64,000 nucleotides of DNA from Hordeum vulgare subsp. vulgare. Taxonomy: Eukaryota > Streptophyta > Magnoliopsida > Poales > Poaceae. The notes below the pieces were generated by a model. It did no database searches. It saw only the letters and a list, made by a program, of their open reading frames with translations, and was not told where the DNA came from. Below are positions 9,987 through 22,105 of the stretch, in pieces. Position 1 is the stretch's first letter. The number at the start of each line of letters is the position of its first letter. The DNA lies in contig NC_058524.1 of NCBI RefSeq assembly GCF_904849725.1, forward strand, positions 509,438,263 through 509,502,262. The letters are read 5' to 3'. Position numbers and translations under genes: made by a program.

Positions 9987-12831
9987 GATGAAGAATGATG
10001 TGAGAAACAAGAAAGAATTCAAACAAAACTTTGGCAGCACTTCGGTAGGAACGAGGGCAATTTTTTTGATAATATGGAAAGATCTTGACAAGATTGACAA
10101 CAACCAACTAATTTGATAAGCAAGGAAAGAATATGGTCTCGACAAGAAGAGTTGATTGACTCAGAAGAGCAACATCACAACAACTCCGGAACAAGAGAAT
10201 AGAAACTAGATCCTTGGGAAGAAAGAATGGAGAAGCAAATAAGAACTTCCAGCACATTTGAACTTGAAGGGAATCCTACAAAGGAGGATTGCATGGAGTT
10301 TTTGGAAAATCAACAACGAAAAGAACAAGCTTGTAGTGGGCTTACGAAACCATCTCAAAATGAGGTGACAATCAGCCATAATTGGAAAACAATTGATTAC
10401 TTGGGAGCAACAAGAGAGGTAAGCTTCTTTCACCAAGAGGATACGTTGAGAACTTGGATAAACAATAATCACCATAAAAGCAACAATCCTTGGGAAAAGC
10501 TTTAGGTGAAATCTAAGCCAAGATAGCTCAATGAAGAAATCATGGGTTGAAAATATCTCATGATTGAAGGAATTGGTGGGTTTAATTATCTCATTCTTGA
10601 AACAAACTCTTTTCGAGGCTCCTCCACTAACAATAATGTTATAATACCACCTCAAAGGATAAAGGAGTGAGAATTGCACTTAGGAATGCAAGAGAAGAAT
10701 ATTTGAGGTTCTCCCACAAGAATCTTGAAGAACACCTTGAGAATGAATAGATCATGATCCACCTAGAAGAAACTTGAACAAGGCACGGGAATAATTGAGA
10801 GATGAACAAAGAGACAACAATTGAGAAGAATTTGAGAACGAAAGTTGAAAGGTGAGAACGAAGAAATCTTATGAAACGATGACCTTCGGAGGATCAAGAA
10901 AAGAAAACAATACTGAAATGCACCGGATAAATATGGAAGGAATTTCTCATGATCGAGAACAATTCAAGATGATAACACAAAGCTGAAATGACAATCTTCA
11001 AGAGAATGGACCAAGATTTGAGAGAAACACTCCTTCGGTCTTCCAAGCTGAAAATGATGAGGAGAACACCACCAAGAATAACCGAGACACTCCGGAATAA
11101 TCAAGAATGAAAGGTTGAGCCAAAGATGAGAATAAATTCGAATAGATCTTGGAGAATGAACATGACTGATGGAATCCATACTTATGTCACACTTGGAAAG
11201 ATTTAGAGATCTCTGGGAAAGATTACAAGAGTTACGTAAGATCCTCGGAAAGAACCTGTGGGTTATGGGCCCACTCAAAACAAACACCGTTGAAAAGATT
11301 GCTCACAAAGAGAGGTACTACACCGATATAACTGAAAACTTGATGAGGTGAGAACCTCAAAATAATTGAAAGGACTGAAAACAAGAAACTTCTGAGATAT
11401 CTTTAGCACCTCAGATAGAATAGAGAGGGATGAAAAACAAGAAAGACTTGATAAGAATTTCCAGCACAGGAATCATTGAACAAAAGAAAAGGATATGATG
11501 AACACCAAGAACTTGAATTGAAACCACCGGAAAAGAGAACACGAATGAAATATGATGAACTCAGAACTCCTGAGAATCTTCAAAATGAATCACAGGATAC
11601 CACACGGAACAGAAGATAGCGGAAGCATCAATGAATTAAAATGCACTTGGATGAGAATTGAATCACTAAAGAAAAGGGCGGGAGGGCGGGGAAAACAAAG
11701 ACAACTAGGGACAAATGAGACAAACCCGGGAAACAAATGAGAGATTGATCTTGCAAATATTGGAGAGGATTGAATTCACTTGAAGAGAAGCACACCAGAT
11801 GAAAAGAATTGATCAGACAACTTGATTGAGAAAAAGAATCATCATTCCCATAAAAATATGAGAACACCTCTTGTAAAAGATATGAAATAAACATTTGACA
11901 TCGAAGCAACTCGAATTACCATATTCCAACAAAACAAAAGATGAGGCTTAAAACACAAGCCAGAACCAATTCATGACAGAGATTTCGTCCAATATTTTCA
12001 TGGACAGGATCGCACGGCTCTATCCTACAGTAGCCATGATGTACAAGGCAATGCACACAACATGGGAAGCGTCCTCGAGTCGTAGCAAGCTACAAGGACT
12101 CTTTAAGACACAACGAGAACCGCTGTAAGACGACCGTGAACAAACGGATCCACTAGATGTCGAACCCCAACCTCACATCATGCATCTGTTGGAAGATTGT
12201 CCTATAAGTAACTACTTGAATTCCGACCTAAGAACTCCCGAAATTTTCTGGTCATGCAATTGGGTCCATGGATACAAGGAGTAAAATCCATCACTCAACT
12301 CCTAGCAATAACACTACACGTCCAGTGTATCACATCTGTCAACACATAACCAGAGATCTCGGAAACTCATCTATCTCATACCCTCGTAATCACAACGATA
12401 CTAAGTATGGCGGTAGCCCCGAACTCTCCGCACCAGTACTGGGGATGCCGGGCTTATCGTGCCACTACTAGTATTGAAGCAATTTCGAACATCCTCCGCC
12501 CTGAGATACTAAGAAATTTGAATGATAACGATGTGCTCAAGAATCCCCTGGAGCTCAACTCCCCGGAATAAAATCAACACAACAGGAGGCACCAAGTCAG
12601 AACTCCGTCACATCATCATCCTATAGACTCCAAAAATATCCGCGTGATCCTAAAAAAATTGAGTGAGAAGAGGAGTAGAATTAAAATTCTTACGCCAGGG
12701 TTCCTCACCACAACATAGAAGAGGATAAAAAATAATCCTACTCTCCAATATATAACTAGACTCAAAACAATTTTTCACTAGACTCGACTCGACCAAGTTT
12801 GATCAATCAAGGGGGCTCCTAGGTCGGCACT
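9987..12831 (-). other. Internal domain of element Z, no coding function seen
   Basis: Purine-rich on the plus strand and pyrimidine-rich on the minus strand. The longest minus-strand ORF (10206-10679, 157 codons) is hydrophobic and low in complexity, with no motif of a retroelement protein. The part at about 11700-12660 is clearly related to 48760-49860, which lies in a second member of the same lineage. The rest of the internal domain is the 132 bases at 7264-7395. Confidence 0.6.
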
Positions 12832-12843
12832 GCTCTAATACCA
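12832..12843 (-). other. Primer binding site of element Z
   Basis: On the minus strand the LTR end is followed by AGT and then TGGTATTAGAGC, one base from the initiator tRNA-Met site TGGTATCAGAGC. This fixes the orientation of the element. Confidence 0.8.
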
Positions 12844-12846
12844 ACT

Positions 12847-15800
12847 TGTAACGCCCAAGCTGCGATCCTATCCTTATTTTGGCGCCAGGGCCTCGACAGG
12901 GATAGAAACACATCTTGTCATTTCGCAAGAATGGATATCGTACAACTACATGTACTGAAAAGATGAGTATAAGGAGTTGGCCTACACTCGCCACACGCGA
13001 CATCAAGATCACATCAATACAACAATATCCAGTCATCTTGAAGAAGAGCAGGGTCCGACTATGGACGAAAACAAACGATAAAAGAACGACATCCATCCTT
13101 GCTATCCTAGTCTGCTAGCCTGGAACCCATCCTAGATTGATGATGAAGAAGAAAAAACTCCAAATGAACAATCAACATGCTCGCGTCAAGTAACCCTTTA
13201 CCCGTACCTGCAACTGGTGTTGTAGTAATATGTGAGCCACAGAGGACTCACCAATCTCATTTCCAAAGGTATCAAGACTAGCAAAGCTTAATGGGTGAGG
13301 TAAGGTTAAGTGGTGAGGCTGCAGCAAGCGACTACGCATTTATTTGGTGGCTAACTTACGAGTACAAGAATAAGAGGGGGATGATCTACGCATAACAGAC
13401 GTGCACTAATGATGATCAAATAAATGATCCTGAACACCTACTTACGTCAAACATAACCCCACCGTGTCCTCGATCGGAGAAGGGACTCACGAAAGAGACA
13501 ATAGCGGTTATGCACATAGTTGGCAAGTTTTTATTTAAGTTTACTTCAGGTTATCTAGAACCGGATGTTAAACAAAGTTTCGAAGTTGCCACATAACCGC
13601 AGGCACGGCTTTCCGAAAGATTTAACCCTGTAGGGGTGCTCCAACTAGTCCATCACAACCTACCACACGTTGCATAGAAACCCTCGACCACGGATCTCGT
13701 GATTTCCTCGAATCCCTTAGTGAAAAACCTCAACTCTGATATAGCCCAAAGCATCACCGAAATCCCGATGCACAAGATGCTCGAGAAAGATAAAACAAGT
13801 CCAGCAAGGCCGCCCGGCGTGTCGGCGATACCGACAGGAGCCGCGTATCTCGTTCTCAGGACACGACGGATAAGCAAAACATACGATGGCCTGATAGAAA
13901 TCTCCCGAGTTGCCGCGGGTTAGCCCCGTAAACGACTCTAGTTTGGACTAGCACCAGCAACACTGGCCCCCCTGTATTATGTTGAATTACTCCTCGGGTT
14001 CATGACGCCCTATGTTTCTAGTATTAACAAAATTATTATGTTAGGCAAATATAGTACCAATGTTGGGCCTGGCCACACCAGTTTTATCCCAAAACGAAAG
14101 TCAAGAGGGTCCCCATAACAACCCCAAGCATGTTAGGAGCACTCATTGATGGAACATAATACCGGTAGCCAAAACTAAGGCGTCAAAGGTGGAACAAAAC
14201 ACTAGCCTAGAAGGCCAAGCCTTCCACCTTTTACCATGTATATATGTGCATTAAATTAATTAGCAATAATATGGTGATATAACAAGGAACCCATGTTTTC
14301 ACATGGAAGCAACTGCACCTGCAACTAGCAATGCTAACAAAAGGCTGAGCAAGCAATAACATAGCCAAACAATGGTTTGCTAGGTTGTGGAAAGATTAGA
14401 GGTTTTTCATGACATTGTTAGGAGGCTCACATTTAACAGGTGGTAGGCAGCGAGACATAGCGATAGAAACGAAACAACTAGCATGGCAATGATAGTAATG
14501 GTATCTAGGGAAATGATCATCTTGCTTGTGATCTCGCTTGGAAGAAGAATGCATCCGTGAAGCAGACAACCGACGTAGTCGAACGGATCCTCACACTCCG
14601 ACACGCTTGGGGAACTCTATCGATTTGAAGCAAACCGAAAACAAGAATCAACACACGATATTTACCACGGCACATGCACGATATTATGCACAACCTAATA
14701 TGATGCATGTCGAGTTCAACTATGCAAGGCATGGCATGGCAATTCACAACAATCAAACACTACACATTAAGTGAAGTTCAATATGCAACGAGTTGCATAT
14801 TGACGAAACTCCACATACGAATTATTTAGTTCACTCTTGTTTAGGAACATGGCAATATTAAATGTTGTTAAACATGACAGGAGGTGAAGCACAAATAAAC
14901 TACCTATCTAGACATTTTAAATGAGTCCAGAAACATCACATAGCATCTCCGAACTGATCCCACATGTTAACTTTGATATCTGTCCAGATTTGTCCTAACC
15001 ACGTTTTCTGTTTGTTAAACGTAAAAAATAAAGTGGTTCACGTGATTCTGCTTGTCGTTCTAGTCCATTTACATATAAGGCTCATCTGCAACGGAGCTAC
15101 GATTAACTAGCTACGAATTAAACCGTTTTTAACACGTTGTGACGCAAACAAATGCAAGCAACACGGTTAACAATTTTAAATATGCAGGAGAGTTGAAAAA
15201 TATTAATCTATGCGGAATTCTACATGTTTTACTTATCTATGATTTTTGCATACGACGCACGGTTTAAAAGTTACGGACATTTTAAAATATGCATGTTTTC
15301 TGAAATCCCTGGTAATTGGAAAAATCGCACGCGTTAAAAAAACCCTACACGGGCCGAATCTGTCTACATGCCTAAATAGTGGCATGCGCAAGATAACTAT
15401 ATCGTGCACATGCGCTGGATAGGGCAGCGCGGGGAGGGGGGGGGGTCGGCTCACCTTGGGCCTCTTGGGCCAGATCGGGGGGAAGGTGGGTAGGCTAGGG
15501 TTTTGCCCAAATTTGGCATGGGGGAGGGTGTTCAATAGGGAAAGGGGGTTAGGGTTAGGGGAATTAGCCTGTTTTCGAGCCGTACGATCTCGATGGGACG
15601 GCTTCGGACGTGGGGATTGTGTTAATGGGCTAGGTGGGTTGTGTAACCATGATGGGATGAGAGAAGAGAGGCCTTTTGCGGCCCGACGACGAGATTTTTA
15701 AACACCGAAAACATCCAACGATAAACCGAAGATGGTGCCGCTATGGTCGACCGTTCGGGTATCAAACAGACTCCGATTGCTAAGAAATTTGGCAGGCGGC

Positions 15801-16115
15801 CTACGCACAAAAAAACAAGACCGCACACCAAGTTTCAACCCAATCCAAGAATGTTTTACACACACTTTTAAAAACAAGATTTTAACGATGTCGCGGGCAC
15901 GTGCGTGTGTGGTTAGGCTCAAAACGGTCAATGACAAAACGGAGAGAACCGGCAACTAATAACGGATGCATGTTTTGAAAACTGGCGGCAATGGAGTGCC
16001 GATGCAATGAAGATGATGCGAATGATGCGATGATGAATGCGACACACAATCTAATCGCACGCCAACAACAAAATAAAAGGGGAATCTTCTGGAGTGTCGG
16101 TCTCGGGCTGTTACA
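12847..16115 (-). repeat. 5' LTR of element Z
   Basis: 3269 bp, paired with 4073-7263. It carries an extra stretch of about 75 bp near 14770-14850 that includes a perfect 24-base palindrome (14779-14802). Confidence 0.88.
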
Positions 16116-16414
16116 ACTGAATCCGATGCTGATCTGCATGGGGCCGCCTCATCATTCGCGCATGATGTGCTGGGATCTCCTACACAGACTGGGTCAGACG
16201 CTGCCCCGCACACCATCGGAGAAGATCTGGCCGACACAACACGCGCCGAATCCCTCTCGGGATCGCTGTCCCTACACGCGAGGATTCACCTGGATCGTCT
16301 ACGACGATCATTCCTACTGCTACAACACCACCACGTACACACCTTCAAAAAGGGGTAATTCAACCTGTTAATTACAAAAATGTGCTCAAGTTTGGATTAG
16401 CTTGCTCTACACGT

Positions 16415-17931
16415 GAACCAAATTCCTTGATGAGGCCCTTGGTGATGCAAAGTGGAAAACTGCTATGATGAAGAATACATGGCACTCAACAGAAACCGAA
16501 CATGGCATCTAGTTCCCCCACAACGAGGTAAAGATTTGATTGATTGCAAATGGGTCTACATAACTAAAAGAAAATTTGATGGAACCATAGATAGATATAA
16601 AGCTAGAATTGTTGCAAAAGGCTTTAAACAACGTTATGGCATTGACTATGATGAGACTTTCAGTCCTGTTGTAAAAGCTGCAACAATTCACTTGGTTTTG
16701 TCCATTGTTGTTTCCAGGGGATGGAGCCTAAGACAACTAGATGTACAAAATGCGTTTCTGCATGGCATTCTGGAGGAAGAGGTATACATGAAACAACCTC
16801 CTGGGTTTGAAGACAAAAATAAACCATCTTACATCTGCAAACTTGATAAAGCTTTGTATGGATTGAAGCAAGCCCCGAGACCATGGTACTCACGTCTCAG
16901 TCAAAAGTTGCAAGCACTTGGTTTTGTTCCTTCCAAATCTGACACCTCATTGTTCATTTACAATAAGTCCCATAGTTCTATCTTTGTGCTTATTTATGTT
17001 GATGACATCATTGTCAGAAGCTCATCCGGTGAGGCAATTACAACACTACTAAAGGATTTGAATGCAGAGTTTGCCCTCAAGGATTTGGAAGACTTGCACT
17101 TCTTCCTAGGGATTGAAGTAAGAAAATATGAGGATGGACTTCATCTTTCTCAAGAAAAATATGCAACTGATCTGGTAAGAAGAGATAGGTTACAAGGATG
17201 CAAACCATCTCTAACCCCCTCTCTAGTACAGAAAAATTGTCTCTCATAGAAGGAAAACTATTGAGCCAACAAGAGGGTACAAATCCAGAAGTCCAGTAGG
17301 CGCTCTCCAATACTTGACTCTCACAAGGCCATATATTTCTTTTGATGTTAATGAAGTATGCCAGTTTCTTCATGCACCTACTATTGCTCATTGGACTGCT
17401 GCAAAGCACATAGTCAGATATGTGAAGCACACATTGAATGTTGGTTTGGTTTTCACTAAGTCAAAATCAACACTTGTTAGTGCATTCATAGATTCTGATT
17501 GGGCAGGATGTGTTGATGATAGACGCTTTGCCATATTTTTTGGATCTAATATTATATCATGGTGCATAAATAAATAGGCTATAGTATCTAGATCAAGCAC
17601 AGAAGCAGAATATAAAGCTTTGGCGAATGCAACAACAAAAATTATCTGGGTTCAATCTCTTCTGAGAGAACTTGGGGTGAGAAGTTCTCAAACTCCATGT
17701 CTGTGGTGTGATAATCTTGGTGCTACATATTTGGCAGCAAATCCAATGTTTCATGCTCGAACTAAGCACATCGAGATAGATTTCCATTTTGTCAGAAAAA
17801 GGGTTGCAGCCAGAAAACTCCATATTCGTTTTGTGCATCCTCGAAATCAAGTTGCAGATGGCTTTACTAAGGCATTGCCTACACGAAATTTTGAAGAGCT
17901 TAAACGTGATATCAACTTACTACAGTTGTGA
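16415..17931 (+). pseudogene. Copia X reverse transcriptase and RNase H (broken)
   Basis: This is the second half of the polyprotein that begins at 1398, on the other side of the nested element. Reverse transcriptase starts near 16418 and shows a one-base loss near 16470. It then reads openly from 16452 to 17249 with [31 protein letters not shown] and the catalytic YVDD (16995-17006). After a stop at 17247-17249 and a frameshift, the RNase H domain follows from 17314, with FIDSDWAG and [12 protein letters not shown], a stop at 17575-17577, and the end at 17931 (FTKALPT motif upstream). Bases 16116-16414 are linker. The gene cannot make a functional product. Confidence 0.88.
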
Positions 17932-17932
17932 T

Positions 17933-17942
17933 TAAGGGAGGA
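17933..17942 (+). other. Polypurine tract of Copia X
   Basis: AAGGGAGGA stands directly against the start of the 3' LTR (17943), as expected for the plus-strand primer. Confidence 0.75.
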
Positions 17943-18158
17943 TGTTAAACCAACTTCCTGACGTGATGCACAAGGAGAGGATCTATGCAGCGAGGATATC
18001 TAGAGTAGTTTAGATTCTATTGTTTAAACCACCTTCTCCTAGTACTTATCTCTTTGTAATCTTCCTCTCCAAGTTGTATGCATATCAGGGTTGGCCCCTA
18101 CCTATATAACACGGACCCGTCGCCTCTAATGAGATAAGACATTAAGCTAAATCTTACA
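17943..18158 (+). repeat. 3' LTR of Copia X
   Basis: 216 bp, TGTTAAACC...ATCTTACA, with TATATAA at 18103-18109. It is followed by the duplication CCGAA. Confidence 0.92.
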
Positions 18159-18163
18159 CCGAA

Positions 18164-18371
18164 GAGGATGCATGAAAGCTTAGGTAGACTACTTGGTAGA
18201 CCAAACGTAACACACTCATGCTCGATTTGGTATGGGTAGTACGAGCACATACTCTCATCATTTTGTGGCCTGTATATAATGTCCATGTCTTTTTTATCTA
18301 TCTGTCGGTTAATCAACAGTGTGATGACACATCAACAAAACCATAGAGTATTCATTGTTAGGTCTAGCTAG
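18164..18371. other. Flank between Copia X and the TIR segment
   Basis: Continuation of the sequence that was upstream of the beta-glucosidase gene before Copia X inserted. It contains no gene I can support. Confidence 0.4.
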
Positions 18372-19989
18372 GTCTCAGTCGACCGAGACTTCGCAAAGTC
18401 TCAGTCGACTGACGTCATGCATGTATAAGTACGAGCGGGTCCTGTATTGCTCTTCCATCGATGGTTCGTGGCTTGTGCTTGTTGGGTTAGGCATCAATAG
18501 TTCTTTTCGCTAAGCCCTCATGTGTGATCGTACATGGGGCTAGGAATCGACCCCTTTTCCTCTCTTTATCCCGCCAACACAACAAATTCTGTATCTTTGC
18601 TTTTTCTCGATTTTTCTTCAAAAAAATCGGGTGAATTTTCATATTTTCCCATGTTTTCATATTATTTTTCTAACAATTTTAAAATTTATTTTGTGTTTTC
18701 AATATAAAATGGAAAATAAAAAAAATATATTTTAAACTGCAACAGTTGCAATTGCGTTGCACCCCCTTGCAGTTGATAGTAGGATATGGCACTTCTAGTT
18801 GCAACCTATTGACACGCATGCAACTAGCCAACATCCTTCCCCTCGAGTTGCACTCGCAGTGTACCCCTTACAGTTGCATGCGAATTTTGAGAAGTGCATT
18901 TGCAACTCTAGTGATGGACAGGCAAGTGGCCAACATCCTCTCCTTCAGTTGTAGTCGCGGTGTATCCCTTGCAGTTGCGGGCGGGTTGCGACATGTGCAG
19001 TTGCAACTCTATTGATGGACACGCTACTCGGCCCACTTCCACTCCAATTGCAGTCGTGGTGTACCCCCTGTAGTTGCAGACAAGTTATGACACATTGAGT
19101 TGTAACTCTAGTGGTGGATATACAACCGGCAAACATCCCTCTTCTCTAGATGCAACTGCAGTGTACCCCTTGCCATTGTAGACGGGTTGCGACACATGGA
19201 GTTGTAGCTATCGTGGTAGATATGCAACTGCCCCCAACCGTGTAGTTGCAATCACGTTGAGCACCTTGCAGTTGTAGGAGGGTTGCGATACATGCAATTG
19301 CAATTCTGATGGTGGAGATGCAACTGGACAACATCCCATGCCCTCCAGTTGCAGCCGTGTTGTACCCCTTGAAGCTGCACACGGGTTGCAACACATGCAG
19401 TTGCGACCATAGTAGTGAACATACAATAGGCCGACATCCCTCCCCCTCCAATTATAGTTGCGGTGTACCCCTTGTAGTTGCAGGCGAATTGCGACACTTG
19501 AAGTTACAGATTGTGTTATGGACATTCACACAACTCATGTTTCGATAAAAGATAATGCAAATAGAATATGTGTAGAATATCCCTACAAAAAAGAATATAT
19601 ATGTAAAATAATAATAAAAGGGTAAAAACATAAAACTTGAAAGTGGGACAAAACACATAATACATGAAGACAATAAAAATAAGAAGGAAAACCAAACATG
19701 TACAAAAGAGTAAATAAAAAAATGAAATGAACCAAAAATAAGTATGGCAGCCCAACAAAAAACGAATAAAAGCCAACTCACAACGAAAAGGGATCCAACC
19801 CCTGGCGAGCCCACCACGCAAGCAAACCCCAGCCTCAATAAGAAAAAACAAAAGACAAAGACAGACATCAACCCAATCCCCTACACAGGCTGATTTCAAA
19901 GAAAAATCTGTGCGCACTGATCTTTAAGCAAATAATCCTACTAACAATGAGTTGATCGAGACTTCGCTAAATCTCAGTCGAGTGGGATT
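18372..19989. mobile_element. TIR-bounded segment, possible non-autonomous DNA transposon
   Basis: The left end (18372-18408, starting GTCTCAGTCGACCGAGACTT) and the reverse complement of the right end (19953-19989) agree at about 27 of 37 positions. Each end is built of short imperfect palindromes around GTCTCAGTCGAC and GAGACTTCGCAAAGTCTC. The interior carries a ~100-bp tandem array and AT-rich sequence and has no transposase. A Mutator-like or other TIR element is possible. I could not find a convincing target duplication. Confidence 0.5.
18735..19515. repeat. Minisatellite, ~100-bp unit, about 7.5 copies
   Basis: The core GGTGTACCCCTTGCAGTTGC recurs near 18856, 18957, 19056, 19157, 19253, 19356 and 19460, with a partial copy near 18754. 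Units differ by point changes, roughly 15-25% by eye. Each unit contains TTGCAGTTGC and GCAACTGCA-like stretches that are partly self-complementary. Confidence 0.85.
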
Positions 19990-20983
19990 TAGCGGCATCC
20001 TTCGCTGTTTTCTGAGTATGACCTACCCCTTTTATTTCTGTGAATTTGTTTTGCCGGCTCATCAGCCTTTGGTAAAGGTGACAATTCTATCATTGCCAAC
20101 TCTTATTTGAAGGCCCCGCTTGGAGTGTAGTTTTTTCCTGCCATTTCTGTAATATTTTACACCTGTATTATACCAGCCTCCAACCAGATACATTCCATAG
20201 GATGGTATTTTCAATCCAGTTGTAAACTATGCTTGGCTCGAGGTTTCAATCTGCTTGTAAAATGCATGTCGCTCAGGTTGCAACACCAGACTTTCCAAAT
20301 ACACATGCATAGAATTTTCAACAACACATACTACACAAGCATGTGGACTTTCACACACATTGCACAAGTATAAAATGAGCGACAATTTTATGTGTGTGCG
20401 CAAGTATATATATTTCAACAACTGCACTTCCACACAAATTGCACAAGTATAAAAATGAACTAAAATTTTGATTTATATTACAATAGAACACCATCTGTAA
20501 AAAAGATCATATTTTTGCAATCTTCCAACATAGTCACGATAACTCATAGTGCTCAAAATCAGCAGTTTAAATTACAAATTTATCGAGGCATACTTGTCTC
20601 ATCTTGTTGGCATGCTACATAACCAAAGTTAGGACTTGTCAATAGTTCAATCGTTGTGCGTTTAGACATAAAATATTCAGGAAGATTATCGATTGCTTCA
20701 TTGACTCATGTAATCACAGAATCATGTCAAAACACAACCTGAAAAGAAAGAAAAAAAGATAAACATTAGCTATGAAATGGTCACTTTGTGCCCTATGAAG
20801 GATACCAACCACGCATGTCAAGAACAACCATGTATGTCAAAAATATTACCACAAAATCCTGAATTATCGAGGTGGGGCAGATGGTACAAGGTAGACATAA
20901 CATGTCACTCAAGTTTAAAGAAACTATGTTATACTAAGGGAGGATATAAATTCCTAAAGTACATAGCAAGGAATGGCGTGTAC

Positions 20984-21016
20984 CTCAAAGAAAGGCCAAA
21001 ACAGGGGATTTCTTTA
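20984..21016 (-). pseudogene. HARBI1-like transposase, exon fragment beyond element A
   Basis: On the minus strand the other side of element A reads NPLFWPFFE and then the donor GAG|GTACAC. This corresponds to the NPKYWPFFKDC block that directly precedes the AIDGTH motif in this family. The distance fits the sequence ending at 40159, with one frameshift. It shows that element A landed inside a transposase exon. Confidence 0.55.
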
Positions 21017-22105
21017 TGTTGAAAATATGCCCTAGAGGCAATAATAAATTAGTTATTATTATATTTCTTTGTTCATGATAATCGTTTATTATCCACGCTA
21101 TAATTGTACTGATTGGAAACACAATGCTTGTGTGGATACATAGACAAAACACTGTCCCTAGTAAGCCTCTAGTTGACTAGCTTGTTGATCAAAGATGGTC
21201 AATGTTTCCTGACCATAGGCAAGTGTTGTCACTTGATAACGGGATCACATCATTAGGAGAATCATGTGATGGACTAGACCCAAACTAATGAACGTAGCAT
21301 GTTGATCGTGTCATTTTGTTCCTACTGTTTTTCTGCGTGTCAAGTATTTATTCCTATGACCATGAGATCATATAACTCACTGGCACCGGAGGAATACCTT
21401 GTGTGTATCAAACATCACAATGTAACTGGGTGACTATGAAGATGCTCTACAGGTATCTCCGAAGGTGTCCGTTGAGTTAGTATGGATCAAGACTGGGATT
21501 TGTCACTCCGTGTGACGGAGAGGTATCTCGGGGCCCACTCGGTAATACAACATCACACACAAGCCTTGCAAGCAATGTGATTTAAATTAAGTCATGTTAT
21601 CTTGTATTATGGAACGAGTAAAGAGACTTGCCGGTAAACGAGATTGAAATAGGTATGCGGATACTGACGATCGAATCTCGGGCAAGTAACATACCGAAGG
21701 ACAAAGGGAATGACATACGGGATTATATGAATCCTTGGCACCGAGGTTCAAACGAGAAGATCTTCGTAGAATATGTAGGATCCAATATGGGCATCTAGGT
21801 CCCCCTATTGGATATTGACCGAGGAGTCCCTCGGGTCATGTCTACATAGTTCTCGAACCCGCAGGGTCTGCACACTTAAGGTTCGGCGTTGTTTTATGCG
21901 TATTTGAGTTATATGGTAGGTTACCGAATGTTGTTCGGAGTCCAGGATGAGATCATGGACGTCACAAGAGTTTCCGGAATGGTCCGGAAACGAAGAATGA
22001 TATATAGGTTTGTCTCATTTGGTTACCGGAAGGTTTTCGGGCATTACCAGGAATGTACCAGCAGTGACGAATGGGTTCCGGATGTTCACCAAGAGGGGCC
22101 CAACC

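Larger units (their letters stand above)
4073..16115 (-). mobile_element. Long-LTR, apparently non-coding LTR element Z
   Basis: Two direct repeats of about 3.2 kb (4073-7263 and 12847-16115) begin TGTAACGCCC and end GTTGTTACA or GCTGTTACA on the plus strand. A tRNA-Met type primer binding site next to the right-hand copy shows that the element reads on the minus strand. Without the nested solo LTR the internal domain is about 3 kb. No gag, protease, integrase or RT motif is found in it, so the element resembles a large retrotransposon derivative (LARD) mobilised in trans. The flanking pentamers are GTTGA and ACTGA, identical at only 3 of 5 positions, so the target duplication is not clean. 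The LTRs are clearly diverged, including a ~75-bp segment present only in the right copy. Confidence 0.88.
1104..18158 (+). mobile_element. Copia LTR retrotransposon X (degenerate, interrupted)
   Basis: The element has short TG...CA LTRs (229 and 216 bp) and is flanked by the perfect 5-bp duplication CCGAA (1099-1103 and 18159-18163). A primer binding site follows the left LTR and a polypurine tract precedes the right one. Domain order is gag, protease, integrase, reverse transcriptase, RNase H, which is the Copia order. A second LTR element (4073-16115) sits between integrase and reverse transcriptase, so the element itself is only about 5 kb. The two LTRs differ at about 11 sites that I count by eye, nearly all C/T or G/A, plus a small indel. 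That is about 5% and makes this an old copy with many frameshifts. The family is not named with confidence. Confidence 0.93.

Noticed and set aside
10206..10679. 157-codon minus-strand ORF in element Z
   Set aside because: Low-complexity, hydrophobic translation of a pyrimidine-rich strand; no retroelement motif and no start context.
19452..19917. Hydrophobic minus-strand ORFs of 133-139 codons resembling membrane proteins
   Set aside because: They are translations of an A-rich plus strand (T-rich minus) in two frames at once; no family resemblance.
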